NCBI GenBank assembly: GCA_937931165.1
Contig: CALHCI010000174.1
Coordinates: 1 to 42,741, forward strand
Source of the DNA: an uncultured Granulosicoccaceae bacterium
Lineage (GTDB): Bacteria > Pseudomonadota > Gammaproteobacteria > Granulosicoccales > Granulosicoccaceae
Direction of reading: 5' to 3'
Length of the DNA stretch: 42,741 nucleotides
Both the position numbers and the translations under genes were made by a program. This document shows positions 1-7,937 of this stretch, piece by piece (positions within the stretch are counted from its first letter, which is position 1; the number at the start of each line of letters is the position of its first letter). A model generated the notes under the pieces. The model made no database searches. It saw only the letters and a list, made by a program, of their open reading frames with translations, and was not told the DNA's origin.

Positions 1-2
1 GG

Positions 3-128
3 GATGTTGAAATCCGGTTTCACACCGCACCGCTATTGTGTATGCTTGCGCTCCGATTGATGTGCCCCCTGCGTGAGTTGCTGCGTGGCCGCATTGTTTT
101 TTACCTTGAGCGTAATGGCCATGTATAA
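3..128 (+). CDS. C-terminal fragment of an unidentified protein
   Basis: An open frame runs in from the left edge and stops with TAA at 126-128, giving about 41 residues rich in Leu, Arg and Cys. I do not recognise the family from this tail. It ends 33 bases before the next gene and on the same strand, so it may belong to the same transcript. The fragment is too short to be sure it is coding; the lack of stops and the placement right before a real gene are the only support. Confidence 0.3.
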   Translation, partial: DVEIRFHTAPLLCMLALRLMCPLRELLRGRIVFYLERNGHV

Positions 129-161
129 AGCTGTTTGCGCGACTCCACTGGTTTAACTGAT

Positions 162-692
162 ATGACAACACCAGCACTTTGGACCGGAGACGATTGCCTG
201 TTTGTTTTCGGGTCTTTGATGGATCGCGACGTACTGAGCCTGGTGTCGGGTATGGATGCGAGCAGTCTGGTCCTGCAACCGGGAACACTGCACGGATATC
301 AACAATCCGAAGTAGTCGAAGAATGCTATCCGGTGCTGGTGGCTAATGAATCGTCAAGCTGCAATGGATTGTTAATTCAGAATCTGACGCCACTGGCGTT
401 AGAGAGAATTCTGTTCTTTGAAGGGGAGGAGTATTTCCTGGCTCCAGTGACGGTGGTGCCGCAGGCAGGGCAGGCAACGAATGTGAAGGCTTATTATTTT
501 CGTGATGCCGGAGTCTACACAGTGCGAGCTGAGCCGTGGAATTTTGAAGCGTGGCAGACCGAACATAAAGCGTCTTTTATGGTGGCCAGCGAACAATACA
601 TGGCGTTATTCGGCACCATGACTGCAGCTGAAGCAGATGCACACTGGCTGGCGCTGACAGGCGAGTCTGACGCCGGTGAAGTCGCTGCCTGA
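162..692 (+). CDS. Gamma-glutamylcyclotransferase-like (AIG2/GGACT fold) protein
   Basis: A 176-residue soluble protein. The N-terminal stretch VFGSLMDRDVL is the substrate-loop motif of the gamma-glutamylcyclotransferase/AIG2 family (usual form Y/F-G-S/T-L). Further on, a GLLIQNL-ALERILFFEGEEY segment matches the part of the fold that carries the acidic catalytic residues. Family members cyclise gamma-glutamyl groups from glutathione or gamma-glutamylamines, but many bacterial relatives have no proven substrate, so only the fold is assigned. I prefer ATG 162; an in-frame TTG at 135 would add nine unlikely residues. No good Shine-Dalgarno is visible. The gene stands alone, 146 bases ahead of the monooxygenase gene. 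Confidence 0.65.
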   Translation: MTTPALWTGDDCLFVFGSLMDRDVLSLVSGMDASSLVLQPGTLHGYQQSEVVEECYPVLVANESSSCNGLLIQNLTPLALERILFFEGEEYFLAPVTVVPQAGQATNVKAYYFRDAGVYTVRAEPWNFEAWQTEHKASFMVASEQYMALFGTMTAAEADAHWLALTGESDAGEVAA

Positions 693-838
693 CTGAGTAG
701 CGTTTCTGCTCAAAAATTCCCTTTAGGCGCTGGCAACAGATACGCGCTTAACTTGCCTAAAAGCAGCGATTTTGTATTTTATGGTTTCGATGGCTGGCTG
801 TGTCCCATAGAATCGGGATAAAGAAACCGGATGCATTC

Positions 839-2107
839 ATGGCAGTTGAAAAGACAGACACTCTGGTGGTAGGTGCCGGCCAGGCTGGCCTCGCCATGAG
901 TGAGCACCTCGGCAATAACGGCGTGCAGCATATTGTGCTTGAACGTGATCGCATTGCAGAGTGCTGGCGCACGGCACGTTGGGACTCTCTGGTGGCCAAT
1001 GGTCCGGCGTGGCACGACAGTTTTCCCACCATGGATTTTCAGGGCATTGATCCCGGTGCGTTCGCGACAAAAGAGGAAGTGACTACCTATTTTGAAACCT
1101 TTGCTAAAAAAATTAATGCACCGGTGCGTTGTGGGGTAGAAGTCACCGCGCTTGAGAAAAACATCGGTGGTGCCGGCTTCAGGGTGCAAACCAGTGATGG
1201 CGAAATTATCGCCAATCATGTGGTCTGTGCCACCGGCCCGTTCCAGCGCCCGATAATGCCACCGGTGGTACCACAGGATGCCGGTATCCATCAGATTCAC
1301 TCCCATGGCTATTTCAACCCGCAACAACTGCCGGAAGGGGCAGTGCTGGTGGTTGGTTCGGGATCGTCCGGTGCACAAATTGCCGATGAATTGTTGCGTA
1401 GTGGCAGACAAGTGTATTTGTCTGTCGGCCCGCACGACCGGCCGCCACGCAGTTACCGTGGGCGTGATTTTGTCTGGTGGCTGGGCGTGCTCGGCAAGTG
1501 GGATCTCGCCACAGTCGATCCTGACACCGCCCATGTCACCATTGCAGTCAGTGGTGCACAGGGCGGACACACCGTAGATTTTCGACGTTATGCTGAACGG
1601 GGCATGACGTTGCTTGGTATGACGCAGCGTTATGACAGCGGTGTTCTGCACTTTGCGTCTGATTTAAAAGCCAATATAGAAAACGGTGACAAGAATTATC
1701 TTTCAATGCTGGATGAAGCAGATGCCTATCTTGAGCGGAACGGGCTTGAGCTGCCGCCGGAGCCTGACGCACGGGTGATAGGCAGCGACCCTGAATGTGT
1801 AAGTCAACCGATAGCGTCTCTTGATCTTGCCGAAGCTGGAATCCAATCAATTATCTGGGCGACAGGTTACGTGAACGACTTTAGCTGGATAGATCTGGAT
1901 ATCTTCGATAAAGAAGGCAAACCGCTGCATCAGCGCGGTGTGTCACCAGAGCCGGGTGTTTATTTCCTCGGACTGCCGTGGTTATCCAGAAGAGGTTCCT
2001 CGTTTATCTGGGGTGTTTGGCATGATGCAAAATATCTTGCCGACCATATCACCACCCAGCACCGGTATCTCGATTATCACAATGCTGTAGCGGATTCTCA
2101 GACGTAA
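839..2107 (+). CDS. Flavin-containing monooxygenase-type FAD/NAD(P)-dependent oxidoreductase
   Basis: 422 residues, cytosolic, normal length for single-chain class B flavoprotein monooxygenases. An FAD-binding GAGQAG motif lies at residues 12-17, followed by an ERD acidic end of beta-2. An ATG motif sits at about 131, a second dinucleotide-binding motif GSGSSG at 173-178 (NADPH), and a second ATGY near residue 340. The C-terminal GLPWLSRRGSSFIWGV segment is typical of the CzcO/YUCCA-like branch. Likely reaction: NADPH-dependent oxygenation of a nitrogen-, sulfur- or carbonyl-containing substrate, which cannot be named. ATG 839 places the start eleven residues before the Rossmann motif; GTG 800 is possible but adds a non-conserved tail. 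A terminator follows directly, so the gene is probably monocistronic. Confidence 0.75.
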   Translation: MAVEKTDTLVVGAGQAGLAMSEHLGNNGVQHIVLERDRIAECWRTARWDSLVANGPAWHDSFPTMDFQGIDPGAFATKEEVTTYFETFAKKINAPVRCGVEVTALEKNIGGAGFRVQTSDGEIIANHVVCATGPFQRPIMPPVVPQDAGIHQIHSHGYFNPQQLPEGAVLVVGSGSSGAQIADELLRSGRQVYLSVGPHDRPPRSYRGRDFVWWLGVLGKWDLATVDPDTAHVTIAVSGAQGGHTVDFRRYAERGMTLLGMTQRYDSGVLHFASDLKANIENGDKNYLSMLDEADAYLERNGLELPPEPDARVIGSDPECVSQPIASLDLAEAGIQSIIWATGYVNDFSWIDLDIFDKEGKPLHQRGVSPEPGVYFLGLPWLSRRGSSFIWGVWHDAKYLADHITTQHRYLDYHNAVADSQT

Positions 2108-2137
2108 AAAACCGGTCGGGTTGTAAAAACTGGTTTT
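2108..2137 (+). terminator. Rho-independent terminator of the monooxygenase gene
   Basis: Starting on the base after the TAA stop, AAAACCGGT (2108-2116) pairs with ACTGGTTTT (2129-2137) over nine positions with one G-T wobble and a 12-base loop. The 3' arm ends in four Ts and is followed by more Ts (GTTGT). Confidence 0.55.
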
Positions 2138-2145
2138 GTTGTCTC

Positions 2146-2276
2146 ATTTTGTCGGTGTTGTTACAGGCACGATTACCACGCACACTCGCTGTCCCCCATG
2201 AGTGGACCGGGCAATATCGTGTTGCCATCACGATGGTCTCCGGGTTGAAGGTGTTCAACCGCGTCACCGACAAAAT
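2146..2276. repeat. 131-bp intergenic element bounded by 12-bp perfect inverted repeats
   Basis: ATTTTGTCGGTG (2146-2157) is matched exactly by its reverse complement at 2265-2276. Inside are smaller inverted pairs: CACTC/GAGTG (2183-2187, 2200-2204), GGCAA/TTGCC (2210-2214, 2222-2226), CCATC/GATGG (2225-2236, two-base gap) and GTTGAA/TTCAAC (about 2245-2258). The whole can fold as a multi-branched structure. It could be a structured leader or RNA, or a small non-autonomous mobile remnant; I see no target-site duplication. Confidence 0.35.
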
Positions 2277-2282
2277 ATTCAG

Positions 2283-2324
2283 TTGACTGGAAAATGTAAA
2301 TCGATTTAAATAATGTCCAACATT
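2283..2324 (+). promoter_or_regulatory. Promoter plus palindromic operator ahead of the GntR gene
   Basis: TTGACT (2283-2288), a 17-base spacer and TTAAAT (2306-2311) fit a sigma-70 promoter. Directly after it, where transcription would begin, lies AATGT-CCA-ACATT (2312-2324), a 13-bp palindrome of the size bound by FCD-type GntR dimers. A longer nested pair GAAAATGT/ACATTTTC spans 2290-2327. Autoregulation by the gene that follows is inferred. Confidence 0.45.
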
Positions 2325-2346
2325 TTCAGGATAGTGCGATTTTTTG

Positions 2347-3015
2347 ATGTTTGGCTGGGACAATAACGACCAACAAACCGTGGTAAACGCACTAGCGTCG
2401 GCATTGCGCAGGGATATTTCATTCGGCGTGCTCCCGCCTGATCAAAAACTGAAAATTGAAGATCTCCGGGCACGCTATGGCGGTTCTAAACATTCACTGC
2501 GCGAAACGCTCAGACTGCTAAGTGCAGAAGGACTGGTTGAGTCGGTGGCGCAGCGTGGCTTCCGGGTAACGTCTGCCACACCGGATGATCTAAACGACAT
2601 TGCACTGGTGCGCACAGAACTGGAAAAAGTAGCGCTAACCAGAGCCATAGCACTTGGAGATGTGCAGTGGGAAGGGCGGGTGATTGCTGTGCACCATACG
2701 TTGCGTAAACTGGAGTCTCAAATCAACGATCAGGTGGATGATTTAACAGCGCTTGAATGGGATGAGGCTTGCCGGGCGTTTTCCGCCACAATGATTGAAG
2801 CGTGCCAAAGTCCCAGACTTATCGATTTACAAAGAAAGTATTTTGATCAAAGCCGCCGCTTCCGGTTGGCGCTGTTGCGTGAGGGCCGGCTGGATTTTGC
2901 AGCGCGGCGCAAACGGCAACAGGCACTGGTCAATGCAATAACTGAGCGGGATTGCGACGCTGCGATCACACTGCTGCAACAGGACATCAACGCAGAGTTA
3001 CAAATAGGTGGGTAA
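2347..3015 (+). CDS. GntR-family transcriptional regulator, FCD subfamily
   Basis: 222 residues. The N-terminal 75 residues form a winged helix with the GntR pattern LRARYGGSKHSLRETLRLLSAEGLVE followed by the wing QRGFRV. Residues from about 80 onward are the all-helical FCD ligand domain (ALVRTELEKVALTRAI; His-containing helices later), which usually binds a metal and a small carboxylate effector. ATG 2347 is chosen over TTG 2344. The gene begins 20 bases after a 13-bp palindrome and ends 31 bases before the binding-protein gene of an ABC importer on the same strand, so it probably controls that importer and itself. The effector is likely the imported compound, which is unknown. Confidence 0.8.
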   Translation: MFGWDNNDQQTVVNALASALRRDISFGVLPPDQKLKIEDLRARYGGSKHSLRETLRLLSAEGLVESVAQRGFRVTSATPDDLNDIALVRTELEKVALTRAIALGDVQWEGRVIAVHHTLRKLESQINDQVDDLTALEWDEACRAFSATMIEACQSPRLIDLQRKYFDQSRRFRLALLREGRLDFAARRKRQQALVNAITERDCDAAITLLQQDINAELQIGG

Positions 3016-3046
3016 CACCGTAAATTAATAACACTGGAGGAATAAA

Positions 3047-4069
3047 ATGGTTGCTTTAAATCGCCGTAAGGCACTGGCATTGATGGGCGCGTCACTCGCC
3101 GTTAGCGGCATGCGTGTACCGGCAATGGCCGCAAACAAAAAAATCAAAGTGGGCGCGCTGCGCTTTACCTCACACTCGGCAAGTTTTATCGCGCTTGAGC
3201 GCGGATACTTTGCTGACGCCGGTCTCGATGTGGAGTTTGAATTTTTTCAGGCAGCGCAACCGATGGCTGTTGCCATTGCCAGTGGAGACATCGACTACGC
3301 AGTAACTGCAGTGTCGGGTGGTCTGATCAGCCTGGCTCAAAAAGGTGCTATTAAAGTGATCGGCGGGGCGTTAAGCGAAGAAGCCGGCATTGACGGCCAG
3401 AAAATTCTGGTGTCTGACGCTGCATTGCAGGCGGGTAGAAAAACACCAAAAGATCTTGATGGTGCAGCCTGGGCAGTCACACAGGCGGGTTCGTCCTTCC
3501 ATTATATGGGGGCAAAAATCGCCGCTGCTGAAAACATAGAACTCAAGTTTAAGCCGCTGCAAAAGGTGGGGGCGATCATTGGCGCACTTAAGTCCGGGCA
3601 GATTGATGCGTGGTCGATTGTGCCGCACATTGCAAAACCGCTGGCGGGTTCCGGTGCGGTACATATTGTCGGTGATGTGAGTGACTATATACCCGACTAT
3701 CAGGTGACTACGGTATTCACTTCAACCAAAAATGCCACTGAAAATCGTCAGCAGACTGAACAGTTTATTCAGGCTTTTTCACGTGGCGCAGATGACTATG
3801 CTGCTGCCATGATTGATAAGACCGGCGGTGATAAAGGCGTTGATGAAATGGTCGATCTGATACATAAATACGTGTATACCGATCGACCCAGAGAGAAAGC
3901 TGCCCCGTCGATCATCAATGGCACGATGCGGATTAACAGTGGTGCGGCACTCAATATTGCCTCGATAGAAGATCAGCTTAACTGGTTTCAATCAGAGGGA
4001 CTGGTCGATGAGTCAATTACTATTGATACCCTGGTTGATCGTTCGTATGTAGATATACTCGGCGGATAA
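3047..4069 (+). CDS. ABC importer substrate-binding protein, NMT1/SsuA (nitrate/sulfonate/taurine) type
   Basis: 340 residues with an export signal at the N-terminus: NRRKALALMGA with twin arginines, a hydrophobic run, and a likely AMA-A cleavage near residue 28, so Tat export is possible. The mature part has the SsuA/NMT1-like opening (KVGALRFTSHSASFIALERGYFADAGL), the ASGDIDYAV segment and a KSGQIDAW helix seen in this type II binding-protein family. Relatives bind alkanesulfonates, taurine, nitrate or pyrimidine precursors; the ligand here cannot be read off. ATG 3047 has a strong Shine-Dalgarno (CTGGAGG, 3034-3040). It is followed by ATPase and permease genes, making a complete importer behind a GntR regulator. 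Confidence 0.8.
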   Translation: MVALNRRKALALMGASLAVSGMRVPAMAANKKIKVGALRFTSHSASFIALERGYFADAGLDVEFEFFQAAQPMAVAIASGDIDYAVTAVSGGLISLAQKGAIKVIGGALSEEAGIDGQKILVSDAALQAGRKTPKDLDGAAWAVTQAGSSFHYMGAKIAAAENIELKFKPLQKVGAIIGALKSGQIDAWSIVPHIAKPLAGSGAVHIVGDVSDYIPDYQVTTVFTSTKNATENRQQTEQFIQAFSRGADDYAAAMIDKTGGDKGVDEMVDLIHKYVYTDRPREKAAPSIINGTMRINSGAALNIASIEDQLNWFQSEGLVDESITIDTLVDRSYVDILGG

Positions 4070-4085
4070 AGCGCGCTGACGCAGG

Positions 4086-4853
4086 ATGGAAATTGAACTG
4101 GCTGGCATTAGCCATCGCTACGGTGACTTTGAAGTCCTGCGGGATATTTCAATTAGCATTCCTGATGGGCAGATCGTCTGTATCATTGGACCTTCCGGTT
4201 GTGGAAAATCAACACTGCTGCGGTTTATTGGCGGTCTTGAAAGGCCCACATCCGGTCATGTATTGCAGCTGGGTGATCTGCCGCCCGACTGCCTTAATCC
4301 GTTAACTTATATCTTTCAGGACTTCGCTTTACTGCCGTGGCGTACCGTGGCAGGAAACGTGTCACTGGTGCTTGAAGATCACGGCATTCGCGGTCGCAAG
4401 GCAAAAGCGGTGATTGCAGATGTGTTAAGTCGTACCCGGTTAACAGATTTTTCCGACGCTCTGCCAAGGCAGTTATCCGGTGGTATGAAACAGCGCGTGG
4501 CGATAGCGCGTGCACTTGCTGTTAACCCTGCGGTGCTGTTAATGGATGAGCCTCTGTCTGCACTCGACAGCCAGACCCGCGAGTTATTGATGGATGATCT
4601 GGTTACTTTGTGGTCGCGGCAGCCTTTTACCGCAGTGTATGTGACGCATAATCTTGCTGAGGCTGTGCGTCTTGGTCATCGCATCGTTGTGTTGTCGCGA
4701 CGCCCGGGATGTGTACGCGACATTATAGAGATTGATAAACCGCTGACTGAACGGAAATTCGGTGATCCGGATCTTGATATCTGCCAACGACAGTTATGGC
4801 AATTAATGCGAGACGAGGCGCGTGCCGCTGATTCGGAGCTGATTGATGTCTGA
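4086..4853 (+). CDS. ABC importer ATPase, SsuB/TauB type
   Basis: 255 residues, usual length for this group. Walker [10 protein letters not shown] at 35-43, Q-loop FQD at 77-79, signature LSGGM at 130-134, Walker B LLMDEP at 151-156 and the switch histidine at 188 (VTHN) are all intact. The FQDFALLPWRTV segment is characteristic of nitrate/sulfonate/taurine importers. It would energise the permease encoded by the next gene. The start lies 16 bases after the binding-protein stop with AGG just ahead, and its last eight bases overlap the permease gene, so the two are probably translationally coupled. Confidence 0.85.
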   Translation: MEIELAGISHRYGDFEVLRDISISIPDGQIVCIIGPSGCGKSTLLRFIGGLERPTSGHVLQLGDLPPDCLNPLTYIFQDFALLPWRTVAGNVSLVLEDHGIRGRKAKAVIADVLSRTRLTDFSDALPRQLSGGMKQRVAIARALAVNPAVLLMDEPLSALDSQTRELLMDDLVTLWSRQPFTAVYVTHNLAEAVRLGHRIVVLSRRPGCVRDIIEIDKPLTERKFGDPDLDICQRQLWQLMRDEARAADSELIDV

Positions 4854-5646
4854 GCCCGGAGTGGTACGTGAGGTCTCTTTTCGCGGCGGCGGCTTCTCGC
4901 CCAGGCCACGCCGGTGGGTCGGTGTGGTTGTATTTGTTGTATTGATAGCGCTGGCCGAGTGGGGTACCCGTACGGGATGGATTTCAGCGCTAACGCTGCC
5001 AAAACCAAGTGATGTGCTGCAAACATTTCGTGAGCTTTATAGCAGTGGTTTACTGTTTAAACATTTGTTCCCCTCCTTGACCCGTCTTGCCGTCGGTGCC
5101 GCCATGGGCGTCAGCGTTGGCATTTGTGTTGGCGTATTGATTGGTCTTTTTTCATACGTTCGCTCCGGTCTCGTGCCGGTGGTTGCCGCCATTTTCCCGA
5201 TTCCAAAGATCGCATTGTTGCCTTTGTTTGTGATCTGGTTCGGCATTGGCGAAGGGTCAAAATATGCACTGATTGCGTTTGGCACGTTTACGCCTACTGT
5301 GGTTGCAACCTACGGTGCAGTAGACAACGTTGACCGTACGCTGATTCGGATGGGGCAGAGCTTCGGGCTTTCGTGGTTTTCTATCGTTCGCAAGATTGTT
5401 TTACCGGGGGCAATGCCGGGGATACTGTCGGGGCTTCGTATCAGTTTGGCTATTGCGATAATTTTGTTAGTTGCAGCCGAGATGCTTGGTGCCGAGTACG
5501 GTATCGGTGCCTACATTCTTGAGGCGGGGTCACTTTATGATCTTGAGCGTCTGTTTGTCGGTGTGATTATTCTGTCGGTGTTAGGCGTGGTGGTTAGTGC
5601 GCTGATTGGAATAGCGGAAAGACGGTTGCTCGATTGGCGGGTTTAA
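4846..5646 (+). CDS. ABC importer inner-membrane permease, SsuC/TauC type
   Basis: 266 residues with about six hydrophobic helices. The cytoplasmic coupling loop is in the region IRMGQSFGLSWFSIVRKIVLPGAMPGILSGLRI, which has the usual G and LP spacing of SsuC-like permeases; IPKIALLPLFVIWFGIGEGSKY is another family hallmark. The protein would form a homodimeric channel with the ATPase from the gene before it. ATG 4846 overlaps the ATPase stop by eight bases and has GGAG at 4835-4838; TTG 4843 is less likely. It is the last gene of the GntR-linked operon and ends 21 bases before a convergent gene. Confidence 0.85.
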   Translation: MSEPGVVREVSFRGGGFSPRPRRWVGVVVFVVLIALAEWGTRTGWISALTLPKPSDVLQTFRELYSSGLLFKHLFPSLTRLAVGAAMGVSVGICVGVLIGLFSYVRSGLVPVVAAIFPIPKIALLPLFVIWFGIGEGSKYALIAFGTFTPTVVATYGAVDNVDRTLIRMGQSFGLSWFSIVRKIVLPGAMPGILSGLRISLAIAIILLVAAEMLGAEYGIGAYILEAGSLYDLERLFVGVIILSVLGVVVSALIGIAERRLLDWRV

Positions 5647-5667
5647 AGGCCTGGAGATATAATCAGT

Positions 5668-7164
5668 TCATCCGTTGATATAGGTGCGTAATGTTGCTTC
5701 AACACCGTTATCCCACAGTTGCGTAAGCCATTGAGAAAACGTTTCTGCAAAGCGTTGGTTGTTGATCAGATCGCCGTAGGTATTTGACTGCTGTAGCCAC
5801 ACCAGTGGTTCTGACTTACTTTGCAGCGCAGTCTTGTTTAGCGTTTCCCAGTAAGGGTCGTTCGGTTCAATGTGGCTTGCGTCTTCTCTGGTGCCGGCGC
5901 ACATTCTTGCCCACAATGCTTCGACCAGGCTCAGGCCCTGTATTGAAGCGTTGGCAGCCAGTGCATCGCGTAAGATCGGCAGCACAAATCCGGTATGGCG
6001 TGACGATCCGTCGAAGGCGACTCGTCTTGTGGTGTCGAGAATAGCCGGATTGGAAAATCGCCGGCCAATGAGCTCTACATAAGCGGATGGTGTCATATCC
6101 GGCACAGCTTCAACGTATGGAGCGATCTCTTGTTGCTCTACCTTGGTAAAAAAGCCGGCTATAATTGGGTTCGCCATGCAGTCGGCAATAGTCTCCATGC
6201 CAAGTAACTCACCGGCATTGGCCAGTACCTGATGACCGGCATTGAGTATCCGGATTTTCATGGTTTCGTAGTCGTGTACGGCATCGGTGAAGGTTGCACC
6301 GGCGAGGTTCCAGTCCGGTCTGCCGGCACAGAAGTTATCTTCAATTACCCACTGGCGAAAACGTTCATGCGTGACCGGCACTGTGTCTTCGATGCCGAAA
6401 CTTCGTGCCAGTGCGATTTCTTTTTCACCGGTGGCGGGGACGATGCAATCGACCATAGAGTTCGGAAAACTGCAGTTGTTGCTTATCCACTCCGCGAATG
6501 ATGGATCGGAGAGTTCTGCCAGTGACACCACAGTGTTGCGAAGAATGTCGCCATTACCCTGCAGATTGTCACAACACATACAGGTGAACGGACCGGTGTT
6601 ACTGGTACGCCGCTGTTTTAGAGCAGCAACAATGGCACCGAAGGCGGTACCCGGGGTGTCGGGGTTTGCTGCATCGTGAATAATATCAGGATGTGATGCG
6701 TCAAACGCCTGGGTGGTGGGGTTGATGTAATAGCCGCCCTCGGTGACGGTCATGGCCACGATTCGTATTGCGGGATCAGCCATTTGCTTGATCAGTGGCT
6801 GGTTACCTTCGGCGATTTCTACGTAGTCGATCATTGAACCGACGACTTCCACCGCATTGCCGGACGGGTCCAGTTCAATCAATGTGGTGAGATAATCCTG
6901 CGCGGACAATTTGCTGCGCTGAATATCGTCATAGGGTCGGATGCCGGCACCGATAATAGCCCAGTCAAACGCCTTGCCTTTTTGCATCAGTTGTTGCAGA
7001 TACCACGCCTGATGCGCACGATGAAAGTTACCGAGCCCGATATGAACGATTCCCGGGCTGAGCTGTTTTCTGTCGTACTTAGGCGTAATGATGTTAGGCG
7101 GCAGGGTGCTCAGTGATGCGTTGTTAAGCAATACCGGTGAGGTACCATGGGTGCGGTTGTTCAT
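5668..7164 (-). CDS. mtlK: Mannitol 2-dehydrogenase (polyol dehydrogenase family)
   Basis: 498 residues, normal for the long-chain mannitol dehydrogenase family. It oxidises D-mannitol (often also D-arabinitol or sorbitol) to the ketose with NAD+, in the cytoplasm. The N-terminal IVHIGLGNFHRAHQAWYL is the family Rossmann start. The catalytic K-x4-N-x2-H motif appears as KIRILNAGH, residues K303, N308 and H311 by this start. The preceding gene ends TAATG, whose ATG (7164) is taken as start; ATG 7176, four codons earlier and overlapping by 13 bases, is also possible and has a GGCGGG ahead of it. It is the last gene of a smoEFGKS-mtlK operon in the same order as in Rhodobacter sphaeroides, so fructose is the expected product. 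Confidence 0.85.
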   Translation of the reverse strand: MNNRTHGTSPVLLNNASLSTLPPNIITPKYDRKQLSPGIVHIGLGNFHRAHQAWYLQQLMQKGKAFDWAIIGAGIRPYDDIQRSKLSAQDYLTTLIELDPSGNAVEVVGSMIDYVEIAEGNQPLIKQMADPAIRIVAMTVTEGGYYINPTTQAFDASHPDIIHDAANPDTPGTAFGAIVAALKQRRTSNTGPFTCMCCDNLQGNGDILRNTVVSLAELSDPSFAEWISNNCSFPNSMVDCIVPATGEKEIALARSFGIEDTVPVTHERFRQWVIEDNFCAGRPDWNLAGATFTDAVHDYETMKIRILNAGHQVLANAGELLGMETIADCMANPIIAGFFTKVEQQEIAPYVEAVPDMTPSAYVELIGRRFSNPAILDTTRRVAFDGSSRHTGFVLPILRDALAANASIQGLSLVEALWARMCAGTREDASHIEPNDPYWETLNKTALQSKSEPLVWLQQSNTYGDLINNQRFAETFSQWLTQLWDNGVEATLRTYING

Positions 7165-7937
7165 TAATTCATCCATTGCCCGCCGTCGACGTTGAACGTC
7201 TGCGCGACAATATAATCTGCCTCATCGGTTGCCAGAAAAACCGCCATGCCGGTTAAGTCTTCTGCCACACCCATTCGACCAAAGGGCACCCCTTCACCCA
7301 CCTCTTGTTTCTTTTGACCTTTGGGTTTGTTTTCGAGTTTGGCGAAAAACGCATCTACACCTTCCCAGTGTTCACCGTCAACCACACCTGGAGAAATAGC
7401 ATTAACGTTAATGCCGTGTTCGATCAAATTGAGACCTGCAGATTGTGTCAGGCTGATGACCGCCGCCTTGGTGGCGCAATACACGGCAACCAGAGGTTCG
7501 CCTCGTCGACCTGCCTGGCTGGCCATATTAATAATTTTACCGCCACCGCCGCGTTCAATCATATGTCTGGCAACGGCTTGCATGGTAAATAAAACACCAC
7601 CGACATTGATCGAAAACAACGAGTCAAAATCTTCCCTTTTAATATCAACGACAGGCGCTGCACTGAACAATGCTGCATTGTTGATTAGTATATCGATCCG
7701 TTGCAGTTTATTTACCGCTTCTACAATTGCTGAGTCGATGCTTGTTTGGCTGGTAACGTCCATTTCAATGGCAATGCAATTCTCTCCAAGCTCTGAAGCA
7801 GCACTTTTTGCACGATCAAAATTGATGTCAGCAATCGCAACCCGTGCACCTTCATTGACATAGGTTTTAGCGAACGCAAAGCCTATACCTCTGGCAGCGC
7901 CGGTAATCAGCGCTGTTTTACCTGTAAGTCGATTCAT
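7164..7937 (-). CDS. smoS: Sorbitol (L-iditol/galactitol) 2-dehydrogenase, short-chain dehydrogenase
   Basis: 257 residues, classical SDR. The cofactor motif TGAARGIG lies at 12-19 and an acidic residue at 37 (IADIN) predicts NAD+ preference. NNA is at 86-88, and the catalytic Ser140, Tyr153 and Lys157 are in place. The stretches [25 protein letters not shown] and the ending NVDGGQW match SmoS of Rhodobacter sphaeroides closely as I remember it. SmoS oxidises D-glucitol to D-fructose and galactitol to L-tagatose. The start overlaps the ATPase gene by four bases (ATGA) and the stop shares a base with the mtlK start (TAATG), which argues for tight translational coupling. Confidence 0.88.
   Translation of the reverse strand: MNRLTGKTALITGAARGIGFAFAKTYVNEGARVAIADINFDRAKSAASELGENCIAIEMDVTSQTSIDSAIVEAVNKLQRIDILINNAALFSAAPVVDIKREDFDSLFSINVGGVLFTMQAVARHMIERGGGGKIINMASQAGRRGEPLVAVYCATKAAVISLTQSAGLNLIEHGINVNAISPGVVDGEHWEGVDAFFAKLENKPKGQKKQEVGEGVPFGRMGVAEDLTGMAVFLATDEADYIVAQTFNVDGGQWMN

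Noticed and set aside
721..763. TTTAGGC/GCCTAAA inverted pair ahead of the monooxygenase gene
   Set aside because: Seven base pairs with a 26-base loop is within chance, and no T tract or conserved spacing supports a function.
779..1651. A 290-residue open frame on the minus strand inside the monooxygenase gene
   Set aside because: It lies fully antisense to a gene with clear FAD and NADPH motifs and has Cys/His/Arg-rich composition without any family signature, as expected of a shadow frame.
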